Shown: positions 18,170 to 25,634 of the stretch, one piece after another | How the letters are laid out: each line of letters begins with the position of its first letter | How positions within the stretch are numbered: the stretch's first letter is position 1 | Notes under the pieces: model-generated | Databases searched by the model: none | The model's input: the letters and a program-made list of their open reading frames with translations, nothing else | What the model was told of the DNA's origin: nothing | Program-made: the position numbers and the translations under genes | NCBI RefSeq assembly: GCF_015904235.1 | Contig: NZ_JADZLT010000042.1 | Span: 1 to 64,000, forward strand | Length of the DNA: 64,000 nt | Direction: 5' to 3' | From: Methylobrevis albus | GTDB taxonomy: Bacteria; Pseudomonadota; Alphaproteobacteria; Rhizobiales; Pleomorphomonadaceae

Positions 18170-19978
18170 TCAGCTCGCCGCCGCGGCCTTCGCCTTCGAC
18201 GCGACATAGGCGCGCCAGCCGCCGAAGGACGTCACCTCGATCGCCCCCTCCAGCGCCGCCGGCTCGCAGACGAAGCCGGAGACGAGGCTGCCGTCGTCGA
18301 GCTTCAGCTTGCCGATGCCGAGCGGCTGCGGGATGCCGTTGATGAAGCGGCCGAAGCCGGCCGGGTCGAGCGACCACACCTCGACGGCGAGGCCCGGCCC
18401 GTCGAAGCCGGGTTCGCGCACGAGGCCGGGCTTCGGCGGCACGGTGCCGGCGAGCGCGAAGAGCCGGTAGTCGGGCGCGGTCTTCGCCGTCCGCACGAGG
18501 CGGGCGTCGAGGTTGGTGAGTTCGTGGTTGAGCGGCATGCCGGTGAGATGCGCGCCGACGACGACGATCGGGATGCGATCCTCAGGCGTCGCCGGCACCA
18601 CCGGCGGCGTCGCCTCGGTCGCGATCCCCATGCCACAGCCAGCGGCCGCGTGCAGGGCGGCGGCGAACGGGGCGAGGGCGGCGTCGGTGTCGCGCGGGCC
18701 GACGAGGGTGACGCCGAAGGGCAGCCCGGCCGGCGTGAACCCGGCCGGCACCGCGATCGCCGCGCAGCCGAAGAAATTCGCAAAATTGGTGTAGCGGCCG
18801 AAGCGCGCGTTGAGCGCGATTGGATCGGCGAGCATCGCGTCGATGGTCTGGATGTCGGGCGAGGTCGGCAGCAGCAGCGCGTCGACCTTGGCCCATTCGG
18901 CGGCGGCGGCCTGGCGATAGGCCTCCAGCGCATACTGGCCGCGGAAGGCGTCGACGGCGGTCATGCCGATCGCGCCCTCGACGATCTTGCGCACGGTCGG
19001 GTCCATCGCATCGGCGTTCGCCGCGTGGAAGGTCTCGACCGCCGCGAGGCGCTCGGCGACCCAGGGGCCGAGGTAGAGGAGTTCGGCGGCTTTGCGGAAC
19101 GGGACGTAGTCGAATTCGACAATCTCGGCGCCGAGCTCGGCTGCGCGGACGATCGCCGCATCGTAGAGCGTCTCGTAGGCGGCGTTGCCGAAGAACTCGC
19201 GTTCACTTGCTGCCGGCACGCCGAGGCGGAGCTTTGCCGGCAAAGCGATGTGGGCCGCGTGACGGGAATAGGCGTCGGCGGCGTCGTAGCCCTCCATGAC
19301 CGCCCGCACCGCGACGGCATCGGCGACGCTGGCGCCGAACACGGTGATGACGTCGATCGAGCGACAGGCGGGGACGAGGCCGGTGGCCGGGACGCGGCCG
19401 GGCGAGGGCTTGACGCCGACGATGTTGTTGAAGGCGGCGGGCACGCGGCCCGAGCCGGCGGTGTCGGTTCCGAGCGCGAAGGCGGCGATGCCGGAGGCGA
19501 CCGCGACCGCCGAGCCGGAGCTCGAGCCCCCCGAGACATAGGCGGCGTCGAACACCGAGCGCGGCGCGCCATAGGGCGAGCGGGTGCCGTTGAGGCCGGT
19601 CGCGAACTGGTCGAGGTTGGTCTTGCCGATCACGATCGCCCCGGCGGCCTTCAGCCGCTTGACGACTTCGGCGTCGGCGGTCGGCGTATAGGCGAAGGCG
19701 GGACAGCCGGCCGTGGTCGGCAGGCCGGCGACGTCGATGTTGTCCTTCACCGCGAAGGGCAGGCCCCAGAGCGGCAGCGTGTTCGGGTTCGGCGCGCGGG
19801 CGAGCAGGGCCTCGACGTCGGCGAGCATCGCCGCCTTCGAGGCCTTGTTGATGAAGGCGGCGGGATCGCCGGCGTCCATGCGCGCGGCGACCGCGTCGAT
19901 CACGTCGCGCGGGCTCGCCCCGGCGGCGTAGAGGGCGCGGAGCGCGGCGAAGTCGAGCATGGTCGGCAGGTCGGTCAT
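18170..19978 (-). CDS. atzF: Allophanate hydrolase
   Basis: A 602-residue amidase-signature enzyme that hydrolyses allophanate to two ammonia and carbon dioxide. The catalytic Lys is Lys78 in AVKDN; the Gly/Ser loop SGGSSSGS is at 149-156 and the nucleophile Ser lies in TDTAGSGR (171-178). Residues from about 455 on form the C-terminal AtzF-type domain (VVVGAHLTGMPLNHELTNL... FINGIPQPLGIGKL), so both halves of the full-length enzyme are present. The ATG overlaps the stop of the carboxylase gene by 4 bases. In this operon it would complete breakdown of the carboxylated product of guanidine or urea. Confidence 0.95.
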   Translation of the reverse strand: MTDLPTMLDFAALRALYAAGASPRDVIDAVAARMDAGDPAAFINKASKAAMLADVEALLARAPNPNTLPLWGLPFAVKDNIDVAGLPTTAGCPAFAYTPTADAEVVKRLKAAGAIVIGKTNLDQFATGLNGTRSPYGAPRSVFDAAYVSGGSSSGSAVAVASGIAAFALGTDTAGSGRVPAAFNNIVGVKPSPGRVPATGLVPACRSIDVITVFGASVADAVAVRAVMEGYDAADAYSRHAAHIALPAKLRLGVPAASEREFFGNAAYETLYDAAIVRAAELGAEIVEFDYVPFRKAAELLYLGPWVAERLAAVETFHAANADAMDPTVRKIVEGAIGMTAVDAFRGQYALEAYRQAAAAEWAKVDALLLPTSPDIQTIDAMLADPIALNARFGRYTNFANFFGCAAIAVPAGFTPAGLPFGVTLVGPRDTDAALAPFAAALHAAAGCGMGIATEATPPVVPATPEDRIPIVVVGAHLTGMPLNHELTNLDARLVRTAKTAPDYRLFALAGTVPPKPGLVREPGFDGPGLAVEVWSLDPAGFGRFINGIPQPLGIGKLKLDDGSLVSGFVCEPAALEGAIEVTSFGGWRAYVASKAKAAAAS

Positions 19979-22900
19979 AGATCCTCCATCAGGGCGACGA
20001 CGTCGCCGGCGCGCACCATCTTGCCCGGCGCGCTGCGGAAGGCGCGGATGCGCCCCGCGGCCGGGGCCGGAATGGTGATTTCCATCTTCATCGATTCGAC
20101 GATCACGACGGGATCTCCCGCCGCGACCACGGCGCCCTCGTCCACCACGAACTTCCAGACGCTGCCGGGCACGTGGGCATAGAGGGCGGTGCAGCCGTCG
20201 GGAATCTCGCCGGCTTCGGTGATGCCGGCGGTCTCGGCGATGAAACCGTCGAGACCCTCGGCCTTCCAGCGCGCCCGCTCGGCCTCGAAGGCGGCCTGGC
20301 GGCGTGCCTCGAAGGCGGCGATGCCGGCGGCGTTGCGGGCGGCTTCGGCGAGATGATCGGCGTAGGAGAGCGTGGTCTCCTCGATCCGGATCGGGAAGGC
20401 GCCCTGCGGGAAGGCGGCGCGGGCCTCGGCGAGTTCAGGCCCGTCCACCTCAAAGAAGCGGATCTGGTCGAAGAAGCGCAGCAGCCAGGGGTGGCCGGGC
20501 GTGAACTCGCGCGTCGTCCGCCATGTATTCCACATCTGTATGGTGCGGCCGAACAGCTGGTAGCCGCCCGGGCCTTCCATGCCGTACACACACATATAGG
20601 CGCCGCCGATGCCGACCGCGTTCTCCGGCGTCCAGGTGCGGGCCGGGTTGTACTTGGTCGTCACCAGCCGGTGGCGCGGGTCGACCGGCGTCGCGACCGG
20701 CGCGCCGAGGTAGACGTCGCCGAGGCCCATCACGAGATAGCTCGCGTCGAAGATCGTCCGCTTCACGGCGGCTTCGTCGTCGAGGCCGTTGATGCGGCGG
20801 ATGAACTCGATGTTGTCCGGGCACCAGGGCGCGTTGGGGCGCACCAGTTCCTGGTACTTGCGCATCGCGAGTTGCACCTCCGGGTCGTTCCACGACAGCG
20901 GCAGGTGGACGATGCGGCTCGGCACGGTGACGTCCGCGACGGGGGGCAGGCCGGCCTCGAGTTCGGCGAGCAGGCCGAGCAGGCGGGTGCGGGAGAGCAC
21001 CTCCGGGTCGTAGTGCACCTGCAGCGAGCGGATGCCGGGGGTGAGGTCGACGATGCCGGCGGGGCGCTCCAGCTCCAGCGCCTGCATCAGCGCGTGGGCG
21101 CGCAGGCGCAGGCCGAGGTCGAGGCGCATGTCGCCGTATTCGACGAGCAGGTTGCGGTCGCCCTGGCGGCGATAGACCACCGGCACCGCGGCGCCGGGGT
21201 CCGACCCCAGGATCGGCGAGCCGATGCCGTCCGGGATCGACAGCGCCGGCGCCGGCAGCGGTCCGGCGACGGGATCGTCCGGCCGTGCCACGGGGGCGAA
21301 GCGCACCGTGTCGCCGGGCTTCAGCTGGCCGAGCTTCCAGAGATCCTCGGCCGCCACCACCGCCGGACAGACGAAGCCGCCGAGGCTCGGGCCGTCGGGG
21401 CCGAGGATGATCGGCGTGTCGCCGGTAAAATCGATCGCGCCGATCGCATAGGCGTTGTCGTGCAGGTTGGAGGGGTGCAGCCCTGCCTCGCCACCGTCGC
21501 TGCGCGCCCATTCCGGCTGCGGGCCGATCAGGCGGATGCCGGTGCGGGCGCTGTTGAAGTGCACTTCGTAGGGCGCGGAAAACAGCGTCGCGATGTCGGC
21601 GTCCGTGAAGAAGTCGGGCGCGCCGTGCGGGCCGTAGACGACCGCGAGCGTCCACTCTCGGCTGAGATCGGCGAGGTCCTGCGGCGCCGGGTCGGCGACC
21701 GGCACGGCGGCGCCGAAGTGCAGCGCGTCGCCGGGCTTCAGCGTGCCGGTGGCGTGGCCGCCGAAGGCGCCGAGGGTGAAAGTGGCGCGCGAGCCGAGCA
21801 CCTCGGGCGCGGTGAAGGCGCCGCGCACGGCGAGATACGTGCGCTGGCCGGCGCCCTCGATGGTGCCGAGGTTGAGCACCTGCCCGCCGGCGACCGTCAC
21901 CGGCGCGCCATAGGGCACCGGCACGCCGTCGAGCTTCGCCGGCATCGCCGCGCCGGCAAGGCCGATCACGGCGTCGGCGTGGAAGCGCAAGGTGGGGCCG
22001 GCAACGGTGAGTTCGAGGGCCGCGGCGTCCTCGGCATTGCCGACGATGCGGTTGGCGATGCGGAACGAGCGCGCGTCCATCGGACCGGACGGCGGCACGC
22101 CGACGTGCCAGAGGCCGAGGCGGCCGGGGAGTTCCTGCAGGCTCGACTGCGCGCCGGGGCTGAGCACCTCGATCGCGCGCGGCGCATAGGGAAAGCGCGC
22201 CAGCACCGAGGTCGCGACCGCGCCGTCCCGGAACATCGGGCTCGCGACGATCTCGCGCAGATACGCGAGGTTGGTCTCGATGCCGGCGATCTCGGTCGCG
22301 GCCAGCGCCGCGCCGAGTTTTTCGGCGGCCTCCGCCCGGGTCGCGCCGACGACGATGATCTTCGCCAGCATCGGGTCATAGAAGGTGGTGACGTCGGAGC
22401 CGGTCTCGATCCAGCCGTCGACGCGCACGCCTTCGGGGAAGGCGACCCGGGTGAGGCGGCCGGCGCTCGGGCGAAAGCCCTGCAGCGCGTCCTCGGCGTA
22501 GAGCCGCACCTCCATCGCCGCGCCCTGCGGCACGATGGGCGGGAGCCCGGCGAGCACGTCCTCGCCGGCGGCCTGGCGCACCATCCACTCGACGAGGTCG
22601 ATGCCGGTGACGAGTTCGGTCACCGGATGCTCGACCTGCAGCCGCGTGTTGACCTCGAGGAAATAGAACTCGGCGCGGGCGACGTCGTAGACGAATTCGA
22701 CCGTGCCGGCGCTCTCATAGGCGACCGAGCGGCCGAGCGCCACGGCGGCGGCGAGCAGCGCCTCGCGCAGCTCCGGCGTGATGCCGGGGGCGGGGGTCTC
22801 CTCGACGACCTTCTGGTTGCGGCGCTGCAGCGAGCAGTCGCGCTCGCCGAGGGCGACGACGTCGCCGCGGCCGTTGCCGAAGATCTGCACCTCGATGTGA

Positions 22901-23517
22901 CGGGCGTCGGCGACGAACCGCTCGAGATAGACGCGGGCGTCGCCGAAGCTCGCCGTCGCCATGCGCTGCACCGTCTCGAACTTCGCGGTGAGGTCGGCAT
23001 CGTCGTGGCAGAGCTGCATGCCGATGCCGCCGCCGCCGGCGGTGGATTTCAGCATCACCGGGTAGCCGATCGCACGGGCCGCGGTGACGGCGGCGGCCGC
23101 GTCGGCGAGCAGGCCGGAGCCCGGCAGCAGCGGCACGCCGGCGGCCTCCGCCAGCGCCCGCGCGGTGTGCTTCAGGCCGAAGGCGGAGAGATGCTCCGGG
23201 CGCGGGCCGATGAAGGCGATGCCCTCGGCCGCCAGTGCCTCGGCGAAGGCGACGTTTTCGGAGAGGAAGCCGTAGCCCGGATGCACCGCCTCGGCGCCGG
23301 TTGCCTTGCAGGCCTCGATGATCTTCTCGAAGCGGAGGTAGCTTTCGGCGGCAGGCGCCGGGCCGATGCGCACCACTTCGTCGGCGGCGAGCACCGGCGG
23401 GGTGAAGCGGTCGGCGTCGGAGGCGACCGCGACCGAGCCGACGCCGAGGCGCTTCAGCGTGCGGCCGATGCGCCCGACGATCTCGCCGCGATTGGCGATG
23501 AGGACCTTCCTGAACAT
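19975..23517 (-). CDS. Biotin-dependent urea/guanidine carboxylase, probably guanidine carboxylase
   Basis: A 1180-residue multidomain carboxylase. Residues 1-450 are biotin carboxylase (ANRGEIVGRI at the start, ATP-grasp loop STAGGGGIGMQ, EVNTRLQVEHPVTE). Residues about 470-1090 are the KipA- and KipI-like carboxyltransferase halves. The C-terminal carrier domain has the biotinyl Lys1144 in ESMKM. Urea carboxylase and guanidine carboxylase share this architecture. Here the operon starts with a guanidine-I riboswitch and two carboxyguanidine-deiminase-type genes, so guanidine is the more probable substrate, giving carboxyguanidine that the deiminase turns into allophanate. Annotation pipelines would call it urea carboxylase. 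The stop overlaps atzF (ATGA). Confidence 0.93.
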   Translation of the reverse strand: MFRKVLIANRGEIVGRIGRTLKRLGVGSVAVASDADRFTPPVLAADEVVRIGPAPAAESYLRFEKIIEACKATGAEAVHPGYGFLSENVAFAEALAAEGIAFIGPRPEHLSAFGLKHTARALAEAAGVPLLPGSGLLADAAAAVTAARAIGYPVMLKSTAGGGGIGMQLCHDDADLTAKFETVQRMATASFGDARVYLERFVADARHIEVQIFGNGRGDVVALGERDCSLQRRNQKVVEETPAPGITPELREALLAAAVALGRSVAYESAGTVEFVYDVARAEFYFLEVNTRLQVEHPVTELVTGIDLVEWMVRQAAGEDVLAGLPPIVPQGAAMEVRLYAEDALQGFRPSAGRLTRVAFPEGVRVDGWIETGSDVTTFYDPMLAKIIVVGATRAEAAEKLGAALAATEIAGIETNLAYLREIVASPMFRDGAVATSVLARFPYAPRAIEVLSPGAQSSLQELPGRLGLWHVGVPPSGPMDARSFRIANRIVGNAEDAAALELTVAGPTLRFHADAVIGLAGAAMPAKLDGVPVPYGAPVTVAGGQVLNLGTIEGAGQRTYLAVRGAFTAPEVLGSRATFTLGAFGGHATGTLKPGDALHFGAAVPVADPAPQDLADLSREWTLAVVYGPHGAPDFFTDADIATLFSAPYEVHFNSARTGIRLIGPQPEWARSDGGEAGLHPSNLHDNAYAIGAIDFTGDTPIILGPDGPSLGGFVCPAVVAAEDLWKLGQLKPGDTVRFAPVARPDDPVAGPLPAPALSIPDGIGSPILGSDPGAAVPVVYRRQGDRNLLVEYGDMRLDLGLRLRAHALMQALELERPAGIVDLTPGIRSLQVHYDPEVLSRTRLLGLLAELEAGLPPVADVTVPSRIVHLPLSWNDPEVQLAMRKYQELVRPNAPWCPDNIEFIRRINGLDDEAAVKRTIFDASYLVMGLGDVYLGAPVATPVDPRHRLVTTKYNPARTWTPENAVGIGGAYMCVYGMEGPGGYQLFGRTIQMWNTWRTTREFTPGHPWLLRFFDQIRFFEVDGPELAEARAAFPQGAFPIRIEETTLSYADHLAEAARNAAGIAAFEARRQAAFEAERARWKAEGLDGFIAETAGITEAGEIPDGCTALYAHVPGSVWKFVVDEGAVVAAGDPVVIVESMKMEITIPAPAAGRIRAFRSAPGKMVRAGDVVALMEDL

Positions 23518-23535
23518 GGCTCCCGATCCCGTCCG

Positions 23536-24234
23536 TCAGAGCTTCGGCGCGTCGAAGATCTGGACGCGCACGGGCGTCGGGTTGAAGCCGTTGCAGGGGT
23601 TGTTCACCTGCGGACAGTTGGAGATGACGCAGAGCACGTCCATCGCCGCCACCATCTCGACATAGGCGCCCGGCTCGGAAATGCCGTCGTCGATGACGAG
23701 GTCGCCGTTCTGGGCGATCGGCACGTTCATGAAGAAGTTGATGTTCGGCACGATGTCGCGCTTCGCCATGCCGTATTTCGTCACCTCGAGGACGAAGTTC
23801 TCGCGGCAGGCGTGCAGGTAGCGGGTGTGGTGGCCGAAGCGCACGGTGTTCGCCTCGCAGGAGCAGGCGCCCGCCGAGCTGTCGTGGCGGCCGCAGCTGT
23901 CGGCGGTGACCGTCAGCATCAGGTTGCCCTCGTTCGAGACGATCCTGGTGCCGATCCCGACATAGGCCGAGCCCTGCACGCGCAGCGTATCCTGCGCGCT
24001 GTAGCGCTCGGAGAAATCGCCCCACCGATAGAACAGCGTGTCGACGGCCTGCTGGCCGTAGCTGTCGATGATGCGGAAGACCTGGCCCTTGCGGATCACG
24101 CCGGACCAGGGCTGGCGAGCGGGGATTTCGTGGTCGAGCACCGGGGTGCCGGGGGCGAGGCGCGGCGAGCCGTCGAACAGGCGGTCAATCGCGGCGGCGG
24201 CGCTGGCGGCGTCGGTTATGGTTGTCTCGGTCAT
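23536..24234 (-). CDS. cgdB: DUF1989 protein, carboxyguanidine deiminase subunit (urea amidolyase-associated protein 2)
   Basis: A 232-residue DUF1989 protein. Typical parts are QPWSGVIRKGQVFRIIDSYGQQAVDTLF, a cysteine/histidine-rich middle (DSCGRHDSSAGACSCEAN) that probably binds zinc, and NINFFMNVPI plus CVISNCPQVNNPCNGFNPTP at the end. Proteins long annotated as urea amidolyase-associated protein 2 were shown to be one subunit of carboxyguanidine deiminase (CgdAB), which releases ammonia from carboxyguanidine. The ATG at 24234 has GGAG 6 bases upstream; the ATG at 24246, overlapping the previous stop, is an alternative. Which of the two DUF1989 genes corresponds to CgdA or CgdB is assigned by the UAAP numbering only. 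Confidence 0.9.
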   Translation of the reverse strand: MTETTITDAASAAAAIDRLFDGSPRLAPGTPVLDHEIPARQPWSGVIRKGQVFRIIDSYGQQAVDTLFYRWGDFSERYSAQDTLRVQGSAYVGIGTRIVSNEGNLMLTVTADSCGRHDSSAGACSCEANTVRFGHHTRYLHACRENFVLEVTKYGMAKRDIVPNINFFMNVPIAQNGDLVIDDGISEPGAYVEMVAAMDVLCVISNCPQVNNPCNGFNPTPVRVQIFDAPKL

Positions 24235-24245
24235 GGCGCGCTCCA

Positions 24246-25070
24246 TCAGCCGGCGAGATAGCGGTCGGTGTTCTCGAAGCCGCGCACGGCTTCCGCCGTC
24301 GCGGTGCGGCAGAGATCGTCGGCCGCCGGCGTGGGGGCACGGAAGCGGACGATCTCGACCGGCCCGGGCGCATAGTCCGGCGCCGGGTCGAGCGGGTGCG
24401 GGCAGGCGGAGACGGCGACGAGCAGGTCGAGCTCGGCGCGCAGGTCGACGAAGTCGCCGGCGCTGCGGGCGGCGGCGTTCCAGGTGAAGCTGCCGCCCGC
24501 GCCGACGATGACGGGTGCGAAGAAGGTGACGCAGGGCGGGATGTCGCGCCGGTCGAGGCCGAGCTTGGCGGCGGCGAGCACCAGGTTGTCGCGCGTGTTG
24601 CGGAAGTTGCCGGCGCCGTATTTCGCCAGCGTCGAGGCGGCGGTGGAGCCGCCGGTGAGGGCGTCGTGGGCGGCCGACGTATCCTCGATGATCGAAAGCA
24701 GCACGCGGCCCATATCGGAGAAGATCACCCGGCCCTTCCGCAGGGCGGCGGTCCACTGGATCTTGACAGTGTCGGCGTGGTTGATCCGCTCGGAGGTGTC
24801 GGCGGCGTTCCAGGCGAGCAGCGAGACGGCGCTGCTGCCCTCGGTGTTGACGAGGCGGATCGCCTCGCCGCGGCGCAGGCGGAAGCCGGTGTACCAGCCG
24901 CCGGGCAGCGTCTCGCGGGAGATGACGGCGTCAGCCGGAAGGGGCGCGCCGTCCTTCGGCGTCGGGACGGGCATCGCGCGCGGGGCGACGCCGGTGCCGG
25001 CGGCTTTCAGTTCCTCGTAGCGGCGCCGGTGCGCCTGCATGGCGGCGTGGGCCTCGGGGGAGAGTTCCAT
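24246..25070 (-). CDS. cgdA: DUF1989 protein, carboxyguanidine deiminase subunit (urea amidolyase-associated protein 1)
   Basis: A 274-residue DUF1989 protein and the first full-length gene of the guanidine operon. It has the family pattern LPGGWYTGFRLRRGEAIRLVN, SAVSLLAWNAADTSERIN, MGRVLLSIIEDTSAAHDALTGG and a C-terminal NTDRYLAG. The cysteine-rich motif of its partner is absent, consistent with an asymmetric heteromer in which the second subunit carries the metal site. The ATG (25070) is preceded by AAAGGAC. It ends in a TGATG junction with the next gene. A sigma-54 promoter, a guanidine riboswitch and a small leader ORF precede it. Confidence 0.9.
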   Translation of the reverse strand: MELSPEAHAAMQAHRRRYEELKAAGTGVAPRAMPVPTPKDGAPLPADAVISRETLPGGWYTGFRLRRGEAIRLVNTEGSSAVSLLAWNAADTSERINHADTVKIQWTAALRKGRVIFSDMGRVLLSIIEDTSAAHDALTGGSTAASTLAKYGAGNFRNTRDNLVLAAAKLGLDRRDIPPCVTFFAPVIVGAGGSFTWNAAARSAGDFVDLRAELDLLVAVSACPHPLDPAPDYAPGPVEIVRFRAPTPAADDLCRTATAEAVRGFENTDRYLAG

Positions 25071-25154
25071 GCTCTGACGTCCTTTGGAAAGATCGGCCGG
25101 GCCGTCCCGGCAGGAGGGATCGCGGCGCCACGTCGTCGCGGGCCGGGGCGCGGG

Positions 25155-25250
25155 TCAGCGGGCGCGGGGCGCGTTTGCCGCGGCGGCGGGCGGGCACGGC
25201 GACGGCGCGCCCGGGTGCCGCAGCGATCGACGTCCGATGAAATTCCGCAT
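25155..25250 (-). CDS. Small leader ORF between riboswitch and cgdA
   Basis: A 31-codon frame, MRNFIGRRSLRHPG... ending in NAPRAR, starts at ATG 25250 with AGGGG five to nine bases upstream and stops 84 bases before cgdA. Its Shine-Dalgarno can pair with an upstream CCCC block (ATCCCC with GGGGAT), so its translation could be gated by RNA structure. The second half is proline/alanine-rich and may be meaningless. No homology is recognised; it may be a leader peptide or chance. Confidence 0.3.
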   Translation of the reverse strand: MRNFIGRRSLRHPGAPSPCPPAAAANAPRAR

Positions 25251-25325
25251 GGCATCCCCTGTCTGGCCTGACCGGCAGTTCGGGGATCGGTGAAGACCAG
25301 CTTCGCCAATCCCGTCAGCGAGCGA

Positions 25326-25424
25326 GGTCTCCCGGGATTTTGTCCCTCCGTGTACCGGCCGGATGTCTCCCGGGCCGGCGGCAGCTCTCGGACCAGCGCT
25401 CGCATCGGAGCCGGAACCCTAGCC
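25326..25424 (-). promoter_or_regulatory. Guanidine-I riboswitch (ykkC class)
   Basis: Reading the minus strand from 25424, the conserved blocks of the guanidine-I aptamer appear in order: CTAGGGTTCCGG, then CTGGTCCGAGAGCTG, a variable GC-rich arm, and ACACGGAGGGACAAAATCCC followed by GGGAGACC. These match the published ykkC/guanidine-I consensus almost base for base. The aptamer binds guanidinium and in known cases turns on guanidine export or degradation genes. It lies about 255 bases upstream of cgdA and starts about 10 bases after the predicted transcription start. The expression platform is not obvious; no intrinsic terminator with T-run follows, so translational control is more likely. 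Confidence 0.96.
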
Positions 25425-25445
25425 GCCATCTCTCATGGGACGTGG

Positions 25446-25461
25446 AGCAAGCGACATGCCA
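25446..25461 (-). promoter_or_regulatory. Sigma-54 (-24/-12) promoter of the guanidine operon
   Basis: On the minus strand TGGCATGTCGCTTGCT matches the RpoN consensus TGGCAYG-N4-TTGCW at every fixed position, with the GG and GC doublets at correct spacing. Transcription would start near 25433, immediately before the riboswitch aptamer. An NtrC-type activator and nitrogen limitation would be required. Confidence 0.8.
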
Positions 25462-25634
25462 CCGCACCAACCGCACCCCGGCGCCATTCTATCGTATGCA
25501 ATCAGCCGCATCTGCTCAAAATGGTGGCAATTGAAGTCGCACTGGCCGCTTCTTGGGCGATTCCATCACCCGCAGAGCGCCACCGTCGGGGGCGGCGGTG
25601 CACAGACCAAACTTATTAAGCACTTGCACTTACG

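Noticed and set aside
20173..24261. Plus-strand open frame of about 1360 codons opposite the carboxylase and cgd genes
   Set aside because: It mirrors the codon pattern of four well-identified minus-strand genes; its product is Arg/Gly/Ala/His-rich without any domain. High GC makes long antisense frames.
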